Source: Kutzneria viridogrisea
GTDB taxonomy: Bacteria > Actinomycetota > Actinomycetes > Mycobacteriales > Pseudonocardiaceae
NCBI GenBank assembly: GCA_014138725.1
Contig: JACJID010000002.1
Location: 1,564,001 to 1,628,000, forward strand
DNA: 64,000 bases
Reading direction: 5' to 3'
Below are positions 8,490 through 17,058 of this stretch, in pieces. How positions within the stretch are numbered: position 1 is the first letter of the stretch; each line of letters opens with the position of its first letter. The position numbers and the translations under genes are program-made. The notes below the pieces were generated by a model. It was given only the letters and a program-made list of their open reading frames with translations, was not told where the DNA came from and did no database searches.

Positions 8490-9230
8490 GTGGAGCGCAG
8501 TGGCGCGGGCGATCCTGACCGCACGATCGAGCTGCTCTGGCGGTCGAGGTCCCAGGCACGACGTGGGCGTCCGCCGAAGTTGAGCGTGGAGCGCATAGTG
8601 CGCGCGGCGATCGGAGTGGCCGACCGCGAGGGCCTTGCCTCGATGTCGATGGCACGCGTGGCCGAGGAACTGGCGGTCGGCACGATGTCGCTGTACACGC
8701 ACGTACCGGCCAAGGCGGAGCTGATCGACCTGATGGTGGACGCCGCCCTGGCCGAACGCGGGCTGGAGGCGGACTCCTCGGGTTGGCGCGAACAGGTGCG
8801 CCGGTACGCCGAGCGCACGCGGGAGGTGTACCGGCAGCACCCGTGGCTGCGCGAGGTGTCGTTGGCGCGTCCGCCGCTGGGACCCGGCCACCTCGCGGGC
8901 CAGGAGTTCCTGTGCGCGGTGTTGGCGGGCATCGGCCTCGCGCCGCACCAGGTGGGCGTCGCACTGGGCTCGATCGCGATCTTCGTGGACGGCGCGGTGC
9001 GCGCGGAGGTCGAGGCGCAGGAGCTGGAGCGCACCACGGGCCAGTCGGCGGACAGCTGGTGGGCGCGGCGACAGTCGTTCTGGGACAACCACTTCGACCC
9101 GACTCGCTACCCCGCGATCAACCAGCTGTGGCTGGACGGCGGCTTCGCGGCGAGCACGACCGAGCACCGGCTCGCGGTGTTCGAGTTCGGCCTCGACCGG
9201 CTTCTGGACGGCATCGAGGAGGGGCTGTGA
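8490..9230 (+). CDS. TetR-family transcriptional regulator
   Basis: A 246-residue repressor. The DNA-binding helix-turn-helix is near residues 37-80 (SVERIVRAAIGVADREGLASMSMARVAEELAVGTMSLYTHVPAKAELIDLMVD). The long C-terminal ligand domain resembles the TetR_C (tetracycline-repressor-like) group. A basic N-terminal extension (RSRSQARRGRPPK) precedes the domain, as in many actinobacterial members. The gene overlaps the next gene by four bases (GTGA), so the two are translationally coupled. It probably represses itself and the NmrA-like gene through the palindrome at 8458-8478. Confidence 0.9.
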   Translation: MERSGAGDPDRTIELLWRSRSQARRGRPPKLSVERIVRAAIGVADREGLASMSMARVAEELAVGTMSLYTHVPAKAELIDLMVDAALAERGLEADSSGWREQVRRYAERTREVYRQHPWLREVSLARPPLGPGHLAGQEFLCAVLAGIGLAPHQVGVALGSIAIFVDGAVRAEVEAQELERTTGQSADSWWARRQSFWDNHFDPTRYPAINQLWLDGGFAASTTEHRLAVFEFGLDRLLDGIEEGL

Positions 9231-10072
9231 CGACGGTGCTGGTGACCGGCGCGACCGGCAACGTGGGCAGGGTCGTGGTGCGGGAGCTGGTCCGCTCCGG
9301 CGCGCGGGTGCGGGCGCTGACCCGCGATCCGTCGGCGGCAGCGCTGCCCGCGGGCGTCGACCTGGTGCGCGGCGACCTGACCGATCCGGAGGGCCTTCCG
9401 CTGCGGGGGGTCGATCGGATCTACCTGTTCCCGGTACCGGAGACGGCACGGGAGGTTGTCGCACGGGCGGCGGAGGCAGGTGTCCGGCGCATCGTCACGC
9501 TGTCCTCCGGCGCGGTGACGGCGGGTTTGGACAGCGGGTTCCACCTGCCGGTGGAGCAGGCCGTCGAGGACTCGGGTCTGGAGTGGACACACGTGCGCGC
9601 GGGCGAGTTCGCGCTGAACAAGCTGTTCATGTGGGGACCGTCCATTCGCGACAGCGATGCGATCTGGGACCCGTTCCCGGACTCGCCGGGCTGCCCGATG
9701 CACGAGGCCGACATCGCCGAGGTCGCCGTCAAGGCGTTGCTGGACAACGAACACGTGGGTCGCGCGTACACGTTGACCGGCCCTCGGGTGCTGACCTCCC
9801 GCGAGCAGGCGGCACAGATCGCGAGGGCTCGTGGCCGGGACGTCCGCTTCCTGGACGTCACGCGGGAGCAGGCACTGGCCCACTACGAGCGGCAAGGCGG
9901 CTGGGCGGCGGCCATGGCGAGGTTCATGCTGGGCTTCGAGTCCTACTCCGGCGGCGAGCCAGAGCCAGTCGAGGTGGAGCTGGCGCCACTGCCGACCGTC
10001 GAGCAGGTGCTCGGCAAGCCCGCGCGGACCTTCGCGCAGTGGGCGCAGGATCACGCGGGCGAGTTCCGCTAG
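9227..10072 (+). CDS. NmrA/SDR-type NAD(P)-binding oxidoreductase
   Basis: A 281-residue Rossmann protein of the atypical SDR group. The glycine motif is VTGATGNVGRVVV (residues 6-18), with RALTRDP after strand 2 that would select NADP through Arg. It lacks the full YxxxK catalytic pair, as NmrA-like proteins and NAD(P)H-dependent quinone reductases do. ADIAEVAVKAL and LTGPRVLTSREQAAQIA are typical of that family. It may reduce quinone-like or electrophilic compounds, or act as a redox sensor. Translationally coupled to the TetR gene, which suggests induction by a toxic ligand. Overlaps the convergent thioesterase gene by four bases. Confidence 0.85.
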   Translation: MTTVLVTGATGNVGRVVVRELVRSGARVRALTRDPSAAALPAGVDLVRGDLTDPEGLPLRGVDRIYLFPVPETAREVVARAAEAGVRRIVTLSSGAVTAGLDSGFHLPVEQAVEDSGLEWTHVRAGEFALNKLFMWGPSIRDSDAIWDPFPDSPGCPMHEADIAEVAVKALLDNEHVGRAYTLTGPRVLTSREQAAQIARARGRDVRFLDVTREQALAHYERQGGWAAAMARFMLGFESYSGGEPEPVEVELAPLPTVEQVLGKPARTFAQWAQDHAGEFR

Positions 10073-10851
10073 CGAGCGGTCACCAGCAGGCTCTGCGCCC
10101 CGCGCCCGATGACGCCCTTCTCGTCGTGCAGGGCGGTGTCGGCCAGCCCGATGCCGCCCGCGTCCACAGTGGTCCTCGCGTCCAGGCACACCCACTCCCC
10201 CACCGGGTAGCGGTGCAGGTGCACGGTCAGGTCCGGGTTGATGAACGTGTGCGTGCGCCAGTCGAGCACGGTGCTCACCCCGTTGCCCGAGTCCGCGGCG
10301 ATCAGCACGCGCACCAGCGGGCTGGGCTGCTCCCCGGCGACCAGCGGCATCCTCATGCGCAGCCAGCAGGTCGCCGGGCCCGGCTCCTGGAAGGCTCCGG
10401 AGACGAACCGCCACTCCATCGCGTTGTGGTAGCCCACCTCGTAGGCGACTGGGAAGAACGGCTTGGGTTCTGCCTGGTCCGGGCCGGGCAGCACGGTGGG
10501 GTCGGCGATCGCGGGCAGCGGCTGTTCGGCGACCCGGACCAGCAGGGCGCGCGCCCTCAGCAGCGGGTCGCCGCCGGGCTGGGCGAGCTCGGCCTCGACG
10601 AGTTCGGCGCTGCGCCCGGACTTGAGCACCCGGGTGCTGACCACCAGCTCGGCGATCGGCACCGGGCGGCTGATCTCGAAGGTCATCCGGGCCAGGCGGA
10701 ACCCGGGTCGCGCGCCGGGCCGGGATTCCACGGCGCGGCCCAGCAGGGCCGAAGGCGGTCCGCCGTGCTGGGCGTTGGCGTCCCAGGGGCCACGGCTGTG
10801 CTCGCTCGCGGCGAACCGGTTGTCGTCCAACTGCTCGTAGAAGGCGTTCAC
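10069..10851 (-). CDS. acyl-CoA thioesterase-like protein (TesB-type double hotdog)
   Basis: A 260-residue protein resembling the thioesterase family of mycobacteria and relatives. The N-terminal hotdog has WDANAQHGGPPSALLGRAVE, the family's characteristic QHGGPPAALL motif; the second hotdog has RTHTFINPDLTVHLHRYPVGEWVCLDARTTVDAGGIGLAD. It probably hydrolyses acyl-CoA thioesters in the cytoplasm. GTG start at 10851 overlaps the stop of the upstream membrane-protein gene by four bases, so the two are coupled. Its 3' end overlaps the NmrA-like gene on the other strand by four bases. Confidence 0.83.
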   Translation of the reverse strand: MNAFYEQLDDNRFAASEHSRGPWDANAQHGGPPSALLGRAVESRPGARPGFRLARMTFEISRPVPIAELVVSTRVLKSGRSAELVEAELAQPGGDPLLRARALLVRVAEQPLPAIADPTVLPGPDQAEPKPFFPVAYEVGYHNAMEWRFVSGAFQEPGPATCWLRMRMPLVAGEQPSPLVRVLIAADSGNGVSTVLDWRTHTFINPDLTVHLHRYPVGEWVCLDARTTVDAGGIGLADTALHDEKGVIGRGAQSLLVTAR

Positions 10852-12020
10852 GAGATGTCCCTCAGGTACAGGTGGCGGGCGGTGAGGCTGACCGACACGT
10901 CGTCCAGCAGCGGTTGCAGGAACGCCTGGCGGTACAGCGGGTCGGTGGCGGCCGAGGCCGCGAAGTACAGGCCGGAGAACACCGCGAGGAAGACCGACAC
11001 CTGGATGAGCTCGTTGGACAGCGGCAGGTGCAGCTTGAACAGGGTGCCCGGGGTCGGGTCGTGCGTGGTCCAGGACTTGATCACGTCGTCGTCGATGGCC
11101 AGCACGCCGAAGGCGAGGAAGAACAGGAACACCAGGACGCCGAACACGACCACCTGCAACAGCTGCGCGAGCACCAGCACGAACACCAGGTTCAGCTGCT
11201 CTCCCCTGCGCAGCGGCGGGTCCTCATCGTGGTCGGGGTGGCGGGCCTGCATCTGGAACGGGGTGGCCAGCAGCCGCTCCGGCGGCACGTTCCGGTCGAC
11301 CCGCTGCACCAGGTTGCGCAGCTCCTCGACCAGCACCGAGACCAGGAACACGACGCCGACCACGGCGAAGAAGGCGACCACGCCCCACAGCCTCGCGCGG
11401 GTGAGGGTGGCGGTGACCTGCCACAGCTCGGTGGTCAGGAACAGGAAGGTGGCGAACAGCAGCAGCAGGGGCAGCGCCTTGCTGGTCAGCGTGCCCACCG
11501 CCTTGACCTGGCTCAGCGCGGCCCGCAGTGCCCAGCCCAGCACCGAGCCCGCGCCGATCTTGACCAGCACGTACAGCGCGATGACCAGCAGCAGGTTCTC
11601 CACCACGCCCTCGGAGACCGAGTCGGTGACCTTCGCCAGGTGGCCGATCACCGGCAACAGCACGATCTCCACGAGGGAAACGACCAGCACCACCGTGATC
11701 GTCAACTGCCTCATGCGCCGCCTTCGGTTCCAGCGCAGCACCAACCAGGCCGCCAGCAGCGGCAGGATCACCGTCAGGGCCGCGACCACCACGTAGGCCA
11801 GCGCGAAGTTCGGGTCCTCCAACCTCGCGCCCATGGCCGCCTCCGTGTCGGGGGTCATCGCCGCGAACACGGTCACCAGGACCTCCAGCACGGTCAGGAA
11901 CGCCACCGCGGGCGCCACGCGGACCGTCAGGTCACCCAATCCCGAACTGCCCCGCACCACGCTGGGCAGCCCCCGCTGCCGGAACCACGCCTCGGCCCGT
12001 GCCCGCCGTGCCTCGTCCAC
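10848..12020 (-). CDS. polytopic membrane protein of unknown function
   Basis: A 390-residue protein with about seven to eight hydrophobic helices, a basic loop near residue 100 (RWNRRRRMRQL), and a central cytoplasmic stretch (QRVDRNVPPERLLATPFQMQ, then HPDHDEDPP). I do not recognise a named domain; it looks like a conserved actinobacterial membrane protein. GTG 12020 is used because GGGAGG stands five bases upstream; a GTG at 12026 directly abuts that site. Coupled by a four-base overlap to the thioesterase gene. Upstream lies a 700-base gene-free repeat block. Confidence 0.7.
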   Translation of the reverse strand: MDEARRARAEAWFRQRGLPSVVRGSSGLGDLTVRVAPAVAFLTVLEVLVTVFAAMTPDTEAAMGARLEDPNFALAYVVVAALTVILPLLAAWLVLRWNRRRRMRQLTITVVLVVSLVEIVLLPVIGHLAKVTDSVSEGVVENLLLVIALYVLVKIGAGSVLGWALRAALSQVKAVGTLTSKALPLLLLFATFLFLTTELWQVTATLTRARLWGVVAFFAVVGVVFLVSVLVEELRNLVQRVDRNVPPERLLATPFQMQARHPDHDEDPPLRRGEQLNLVFVLVLAQLLQVVVFGVLVFLFFLAFGVLAIDDDVIKSWTTHDPTPGTLFKLHLPLSNELIQVSVFLAVFSGLYFAASAATDPLYRQAFLQPLLDDVSVSLTARHLYLRDIS

Positions 12021-12119
12021 CGCCACCTCCCGATCAACCCGAGCGAGGCGACTCTATTGGGGGCGGCGGCGTGCATGCCCGACCGGCCGAGCGAACCGTG
12101 CCCTGAAGGTGCCCTTCGT

Positions 12120-12289
12120 GACGTCGTGAGCCCACCCCGACCGCCGCGAAAGTGGCTTTCACTGCACCCAACGCAGCAAACGGCACCTTCACAGCACGCC
12201 TCGGCACTGTCATGAAGGTGCCCTTCACGGCATTGAACGTCCCCAACGGCACCTTCAGGGCAGTACGGAGCGGGGGCATGCCTAGACCC
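12120..12289. repeat. 170-bp direct repeat, copy 1
   Basis: Nearly identical to 12421-12590, at a distance of 301 bases. It runs from GACGTCGTGAGCCCACCCCG through the GTGGCTTTCACTGC arm to ATGCCTAGACC. Only scattered substitutions separate the copies, such as ATTGAACGT versus GCTGGATGT, so the duplication is recent compared with the decay of the surrounding repeats. Confidence 0.85.
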
Positions 12290-12420
12290 GCTCACCCACG
12301 CCATGCCCCGAAGGTGCCCCTCACGACACGCAACGTCCCCAACGGCACCTTCACGACAGCGCAGCACGGGCACAGGCCCACACCCGGCCACCCACGCCAC
12401 GCCCCCAAGGCACCCCTCAC

Positions 12421-12590
12421 GACGTCGCGAGCCCACCCCGACCGCCGCGAAAGTGGCTTTCACTGCACCCAACGCAGCAAACGGCACCTTCACAGCACGC
12501 CTCGGCACTGTCATGAAGGTGCCCTTCACGGCGCTGGATGTCCCCAACGGCACCTTCAGGGCAGTACGGCGCGGGGACATGCCTAGACCG
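12421..12590. repeat. 170-bp direct repeat, copy 2
   Basis: Second copy of the block at 12120-12289, in the same orientation. The 131 bases between the copies hold further related words (GAAGGTGCCCCTCACG, AACGGCACCTTCACG). The spacing and partial homology of the intervening DNA suggest unequal recombination between hairpin elements. Confidence 0.85.
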
Positions 12591-12685
12591 ATCACCTACG
12601 TCATGTCCCGAAGGTGCCCTTCACGGCATTGAACGCCCCCAACGGCCCCTTCATGACGGGCCGTTCGAGCGCCCGCCAGCGCGGC

Positions 12686-12722
12686 TCAGCGGGACTCGCG
12701 CGCTCCAGAGCGGGACTCGCGG
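12686..12722. repeat. two GAGCGGGACTCGC repeat units
   Basis: Two same-orientation units, AGCGGGACTCGCG (12688-12700) and GAGCGGGACTCGCG (12708-12721), just past the stop of the enoyl-CoA hydratase gene. The same 13-mer occurs near 40.5, 42.7 and 59.3 kb. Confidence 0.85.
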
Positions 12723-12731
12723 GGTTGGGGG

Positions 12732-13505
12732 TCAGTCGGTCCAGAGGGGTGGGCGCTTGGCGAGGAAGGCGGCCATGCCCTCCTTGGCGTCGGGGATCTG
12801 CGAGGCGGCGGCCATGACCTCCAGGGCCACGGCGTAGGCGTCGGCCTCGGGGCGGTCCAGCTGGGCGTACAGGGTGCGCTTGCCCAGGGCCTTGCTGGCC
12901 CGGCTGCCACGGGTGGCGCGGGTCAGCAGGTGGTCGACGGCCTTGTCCAGCTCCTCATCGGGAACGACCTGGTTGACCAGGCCCCACTGCTCGGCCGTGC
13001 GGGCGTCGATCGGGTCACCGGTCAGCGCGAGCTCCATCAGCCGCTTGCGGCCCACGGAGCGGGCCACCGGCACGGCGGGCGTGTGGCAGAACCAGCCGCC
13101 CTTGCCACCGGGCAGGGCGAAACCGGCGGACTCGGCGGCCACGGCCAGGTCGCAGGAGGCGACGAGCTGGCACCCGGCGGCGGTGGCCAGGCCGTGTACG
13201 CGGGCGATCACCACCTGGGGCGCGAGCTGGATGGCGTGCATCAGCTCGGTGCACAGGGTCAGCAGCTCGCGCACGCCCAGCAGGTCGCGGGCGGAGACGT
13301 CGCCGAAGTCGTGCCCGGCGGAGAACACCGGCCCGTTGCCCGCGAGCACGATGCCGGTGGCATGGGTGTCCGAGACCGCGCGCACGGCGTGCAGCAGCTC
13401 GGTGAGGTGCTCGGCCGACAGCGAGTTGCGCCGGGCGGGCCGGTTCATGGTGATCCGCGCGGTGTCGCCGTCGGTGTCGACCAGGATGTGCTCGTAGTCA
13501 GCCAT
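12732..13505 (-). CDS. enoyl-CoA hydratase/isomerase family protein
   Basis: A 257-residue crotonase-fold enzyme, probably hydrating or isomerising an enoyl-CoA in fatty-acid or related catabolism. Characteristic pieces are ARITMNRPARRNSLS at the N-terminus, the first oxyanion segment VLAGNGPVFSAGHDFGD, and the second, VHGLATAAGCQLVASCDLAVAAESAGFALP. The usual acidic catalytic residues of a true hydratase are not clearly present: the position after the second oxyanion helix reads GGKGGWFCHTP. Its reaction may therefore be atypical. ATG 13505 lacks a clear ribosome-binding site. It lies 19 bases after the stop of the GH65-like gene. Confidence 0.85.
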   Translation of the reverse strand: MADYEHILVDTDGDTARITMNRPARRNSLSAEHLTELLHAVRAVSDTHATGIVLAGNGPVFSAGHDFGDVSARDLLGVRELLTLCTELMHAIQLAPQVVIARVHGLATAAGCQLVASCDLAVAAESAGFALPGGKGGWFCHTPAVPVARSVGRKRLMELALTGDPIDARTAEQWGLVNQVVPDEELDKAVDHLLTRATRGSRASKALGKRTLYAQLDRPEADAYAVALEVMAAASQIPDAKEGMAAFLAKRPPLWTD

Positions 13506-13524
13506 ACCAGCAGGCTGCCACATC

Positions 13525-15519
13525 TCAGCCCATTTGCAGGTCGGCCAGCTCGGTCCCGGTCCCGGAGACGGACACGCGCAGGAAGTGGGCCCGCTGGCCG
13601 CCGAGGTCGACCGTGCCGGAGCCGGGGGCGGGCCGCGCCACGGTGCGCCAGGTGGTGCCGTCCTGGGACACCGAGACGGTCCACGCGCTCGGGCGGTGGG
13701 CGCCCCAGGTGGCGGCCAGGAAGCGCAACGCGTGGTCCCCGCGCAGGTCCACGGTGAGCGCCGACTGGGGGCGCGGCGTCCGCCAGCCGGTGCTCGGGTC
13801 CCCGTCGACGGCGGAGGAGGCGGGCGCGTCGGGGTCGGCGAGATCGGCCACGACCGGGGCGCAGCGGGCGAGGTCCCCGGTCGGCGAGCGGTCCGGCCGA
13901 CGGGTCGGCACGGTGAGTTCCCCGTACGGGGCAAGGGTTTGCTTGGTGCCGCCCACTTCGATCGGCAGCGGCAGCCCGGACAGCAGGCGGACGGTGGTCT
14001 GCTCGGCGCCGATCCGCACGCTGAACGCCCTGCCCTGCCACTCCAACCGGTTCACGGTGATGCCGGTGAACTGCGGCGGCAGCAACGGGTCGAGCACGAC
14101 CGCGTCCGAACGCAGCCGCAGCCCCGGGTAGCCGTAGACGAACTCCTGCACGAACGCCGCCGACCGCACCAGGCCGTCACCCGGCCGCGGGGCGCTGCGC
14201 TGCGTGTAGGTGAAGGCGGCACAACCCGGGTCGCCGAGCTCACCGGCCACGATCGAGCGCACGCCGTCGGCCCACTCCGCGCGGGACTGGTCCTGGTGCA
14301 AGTCGTTGCGGGTGACCGAATCGGGCTGGTCGTTGCGCCACGGGAACGCGCGCGGCAGCGAAGGCGACTGCCGAGCCGCCGCCAAGCGGTCCGCGGCGGC
14401 CGTCCAGCGCGGGTCGGGCTGCGCGCCGACGAGCGTGGCCGCCGCAGCGGCGAAGCGCAGCGAGTCGCGGGCGGGCACGTCGAGCACGCCGGGGCGGGCG
14501 AGCAGGGCGTCGGCCGTCGCGCGCAGCACGGGAAAACCCTTGGCGCGCAACCAGGTCAGGTCCCCGCTGGCCAGCCAGTACTGCCAGGTGGACAGTGCGG
14601 CCTCGGGTCCGGGCGCGGGCACCGGGTACTGGAGCATCGAGGTGGCGATGTCGGGGTGCAGCGGCAGCACCGCGGCCTCGGTCCACGGCAGCGCCGCGGG
14701 ATCACCGGGCCAGGAGGATCCCGCGCGAACCCCTGCCAGCACGGCGAAAACCGCGGCACGGACCTGGCGCTGCACGGCATCGTCCCCGTGCACCTCGATG
14801 TCGGCGCGCCACAGTTGGCCCCAGGCCAACTCGTTCTCGCGGGCCACCGACTGCCAGCCGAACTGCGCGGCGGTCGCGACCTGCGCGCGAGCGGTGGCCA
14901 GCGGGTCGACGGAGTCGACTGAGCTGGCAACGCCCAGGTACCTCGTCACCGCGACCGGCTCGCCCGCCCGCACGGGGAACCGGCCCGGTGAGTCCACACT
15001 GGACGCCAGCGCCACGGTGGTCGCACTGGACCGCACGACAACCGAGTCCCCGCCGGGAGTCCTGCCGTCGAGCAGGTCGCTCACCTGAAGGGTGCCGGTC
15101 CAGTTCGGGGTGATCTCCAGCCGGGTGACGGCCACGTGCGGCCGCGCCCGGTCGGCGAGGACCCGGTAACGGACCTCGGCACTGTGCCCGCCCGCCGAGG
15201 TCCAGCGCCCGGTGGTGAGCACGGTGCCGGTGCGCAGGTCCAGGGACTGGCGGTAGTCGGTGCGGGGCGGGGCACCCGGCCCGTCGCTGAGCTCCACAGT
15301 GGACACCGGGAGCGGGATGCCCACCTTCGGCAGGGCCAGCGCGGTCAGGCCGGTGCCGGCGGCGGGCACGCGCGCGGTCAGGTAGCCGTTGCCGATCAGT
15401 GGGGGTTCCGCCGAGGGCACCAGCCAGCCCTCCTCGGCGGCGGCGAGCACGGGGGGCAGCGCCGGGATCAGCGCGGTCACCAGCACCGCGGCGCCGAGTA
15501 CGGCCACACCACGCTTCAT
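13525..15519 (-). CDS. secreted GH65/trehalase-like protein with C-terminal discoidin (F5/8C-like) domain
   Basis: A 664-residue exported protein. The signal peptide is MKRGVAVLGAAVLVTALIPA with cleavage near residue 28. The N-terminal beta-sandwich begins IGNGYLTARVP, as in acid trehalases and kojibiose/maltose phosphorylases of family GH65. The following helical region is short (PWTEAAVLPLHPDIATSMLQYPVP), and I do not find the usual GPDEYH-like segment with the catalytic glutamate. The last 130 residues (SSAVDGDPSTGWRTP to FLRVSVSGTG) form a discoidin-type carbohydrate-binding module. ATG 15519 has GGTGAGG upstream. It may be a carbohydrate-binding protein rather than an active enzyme. Confidence 0.65.
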   Translation of the reverse strand: MKRGVAVLGAAVLVTALIPALPPVLAAAEEGWLVPSAEPPLIGNGYLTARVPAAGTGLTALALPKVGIPLPVSTVELSDGPGAPPRTDYRQSLDLRTGTVLTTGRWTSAGGHSAEVRYRVLADRARPHVAVTRLEITPNWTGTLQVSDLLDGRTPGGDSVVVRSSATTVALASSVDSPGRFPVRAGEPVAVTRYLGVASSVDSVDPLATARAQVATAAQFGWQSVARENELAWGQLWRADIEVHGDDAVQRQVRAAVFAVLAGVRAGSSWPGDPAALPWTEAAVLPLHPDIATSMLQYPVPAPGPEAALSTWQYWLASGDLTWLRAKGFPVLRATADALLARPGVLDVPARDSLRFAAAAATLVGAQPDPRWTAAADRLAAARQSPSLPRAFPWRNDQPDSVTRNDLHQDQSRAEWADGVRSIVAGELGDPGCAAFTYTQRSAPRPGDGLVRSAAFVQEFVYGYPGLRLRSDAVVLDPLLPPQFTGITVNRLEWQGRAFSVRIGAEQTTVRLLSGLPLPIEVGGTKQTLAPYGELTVPTRRPDRSPTGDLARCAPVVADLADPDAPASSAVDGDPSTGWRTPRPQSALTVDLRGDHALRFLAATWGAHRPSAWTVSVSQDGTTWRTVARPAPGSGTVDLGGQRAHFLRVSVSGTGTELADLQMG

Positions 15520-16011
15520 CGCAGCCTCACCGAGCTCACCTGGCTTGACGTGAGCACTCAATCACAGTGTGTGGAACCCCGCGCGCCCGGCTCCACACAC
15601 GGACCGTGACCATCGGGCAGCAGATTGTTTTCTTGACCGAATAACCAAAATCGTGACAGGGCGAAACCGAGCATTGACACACAGTTGACAAAGCCGTGCG
15701 ACGGGATTCAAATAACAGGGACACGCCAGCGACAACTCAGGCAAAACGCCTGATCAGAGCGCAGGTCGTTCACAGATTTCACCGATTTGAGCCGCCCAGC
15801 AGTTGATTTGCACCCGGTCGAGGTAACCGCGCTTAGGGCACCTAGCGTAAGAAGGCGGCCACCGTCCCGGCACGTGAATCACAATCAAGCCACGGACGTG
15901 TCCTGAATCTGGCGCCATTCGCGAACAGGGCTCAGAGTCTGCTCACCTCGTGAGGTGCGTCACGCCTGCGAGCAACCTTCAGACACCAACTGCCCAACCG
16001 GGGGTGAGGCG
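15520..16011. promoter_or_regulatory. divergent intergenic region with candidate promoter for the peptide ABC operon
   Basis: 492 bases of unusually AT-richer DNA between the GH65-like gene and the ABC operon, with no gene. Two TTGACA hexamers are spaced 11 bases apart (15674-15679 and 15685-15690). The second is followed after 17 bases by TCAAAT (15708-15713), a fair -10. This would give a leader of about 290 bases before the first ABC gene. No clear operator was identified. Confidence 0.4.
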
Positions 16012-17010
16012 ATGACGGCGCCCATGGACGTACCGAGCTCGGCACCCGAGGCACAGCCAGGGGCCGTGCTCACCGGTGCCGGCGGGTCGATCCAGGGCAG
16101 GTCCCTGCGGCAGATCGCCTGGCTGCGGCTCAAGCGGGACCGGGTGGCCATGGCAGGCGGGGTCGTGGTGGCCGTGCTGGTGCTGGCCGCGCTGGCCGCG
16201 GGCGTGCTGGACAAGCTGTTCGGGCTCATCCCGACCACCGCGTTCAACCAGGACCTGATCGACCCCGACCTGCAGATCCCCAAGGGCGCCTTCGGTGGCA
16301 TCAGCCTGGCGCACCCGCTGGGCATCGAACCCACCAGCGGCCGGGACCTGCTGGCCCGCATCTTCGCCGGGTCCTGGATCTCGCTGCTGATCGCCTTCCT
16401 GGCCACCATGCTCTCGGTGGTCATCGGCACGCTGATGGGCGTGGTCGCGGGCTACTTCGGCGGCTGGGTGGACACCCTGATCAGCAGGCTGATGGACGTG
16501 TTCCTGGCCTTCCCGCTGCTGGTGTTCGCGCTGGCGCTGGCCGGGGTGGTGCCGGACAACGCCTTCGGCCTGTCCGGGGACGTGCTGCGCATCGCCCTGC
16601 TGATCTTCATCATCGGCTTCTTCAACTGGCCCTACATCGGCCGGATCATCCGCGGGCAAACGCTCTCCTTGCGGGAGCGCGAGTTCGTGGACGCGGCCAA
16701 GAGCCTGGGCGCCCGCCAGCCCTACATCCTGTTCCGCGAGCTGCTGCCCAACCTGGCCGCGCCGATCCTGGTCTACTCCACCCTGCTGATCCCGACCAAC
16801 ATCCTGTTCGAGGCGGCGCTGTCCTTCCTCGGTGTCGGCGTACGACCGCCGACCCCCACCTGGGGCGGCATGTTGTCCGACGCGGCGCACTACTACCAGA
16901 TCGACCCCGAGTTCATGCTCGTGCCCGGTCTGGCCATCTTCGTCACCGTGCTGGCGTTCAACCTCTTCGGTGACGGCCTGCGCGACGCGCTGGATCCGCG
17001 CGCCCGTTGA
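16012..17010 (+). CDS. peptide/nickel-type ABC transporter permease (DppC/OppC-like)
   Basis: A 332-residue inner-membrane permease. After a 50-residue cytoplasmic N-terminus it has six membrane segments. The binding-protein-dependent transport loop (EAA motif) is DAAKSLGARQPYILFRELLPN, which docks on the ATPases, and FLGVGVRPPTPTWGGML is characteristic of DppC. ATG 16012 has GGGGGTGAGG just upstream. It is the first gene of a five-gene operon whose order (C, binding protein, B, D, F) differs from the common A-B-C-D-F order. With the DppB-like gene at 18876 it forms the heterodimeric channel. Confidence 0.9.
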   Translation: MTAPMDVPSSAPEAQPGAVLTGAGGSIQGRSLRQIAWLRLKRDRVAMAGGVVVAVLVLAALAAGVLDKLFGLIPTTAFNQDLIDPDLQIPKGAFGGISLAHPLGIEPTSGRDLLARIFAGSWISLLIAFLATMLSVVIGTLMGVVAGYFGGWVDTLISRLMDVFLAFPLLVFALALAGVVPDNAFGLSGDVLRIALLIFIIGFFNWPYIGRIIRGQTLSLREREFVDAAKSLGARQPYILFRELLPNLAAPILVYSTLLIPTNILFEAALSFLGVGVRPPTPTWGGMLSDAAHYYQIDPEFMLVPGLAIFVTVLAFNLFGDGLRDALDPRAR

Positions 17011-17058
17011 CGCGCGAGCAAGTTCCCACCTTCCCGACTACGAGGGGTGAACCCGCAC

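Larger units (their letters stand above)
12021..12731. repeat. gene-free block of decayed hairpin repeats
   Basis: About 700 bases with no credible gene. It is filled with variants of GAAGGTGCC / GGCACCTTC and GAAAGTGGCTTTCACTGC, the arms of the intergenic hairpins found elsewhere in the window. At least eight GGCACCTTCA-type or complementary words occur in 500 bases. The arms are often mismatched or combined between types (a GTGGCTTTCACTGC left arm facing a GGCACCTTC right arm). The right end carries two GAGCGGGACTCGC units. Short open frames here are repeat-derived and not coding. Confidence 0.8.

Noticed and set aside
12034-12632. Several 80-220 codon frames in the repeat block
   Set aside because: Their translations repeat the same short phrases because they read the DNA repeats; none has a ribosome-binding site or recognised domain.
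7018-15519. A secondary-metabolite gene cluster around the regulators, reductase, thioesterase and enoyl-CoA hydratase
   Set aside because: No core biosynthetic enzyme (PKS, NRPS, terpene or RiPP) is present, and the genes are in short unrelated transcription units.
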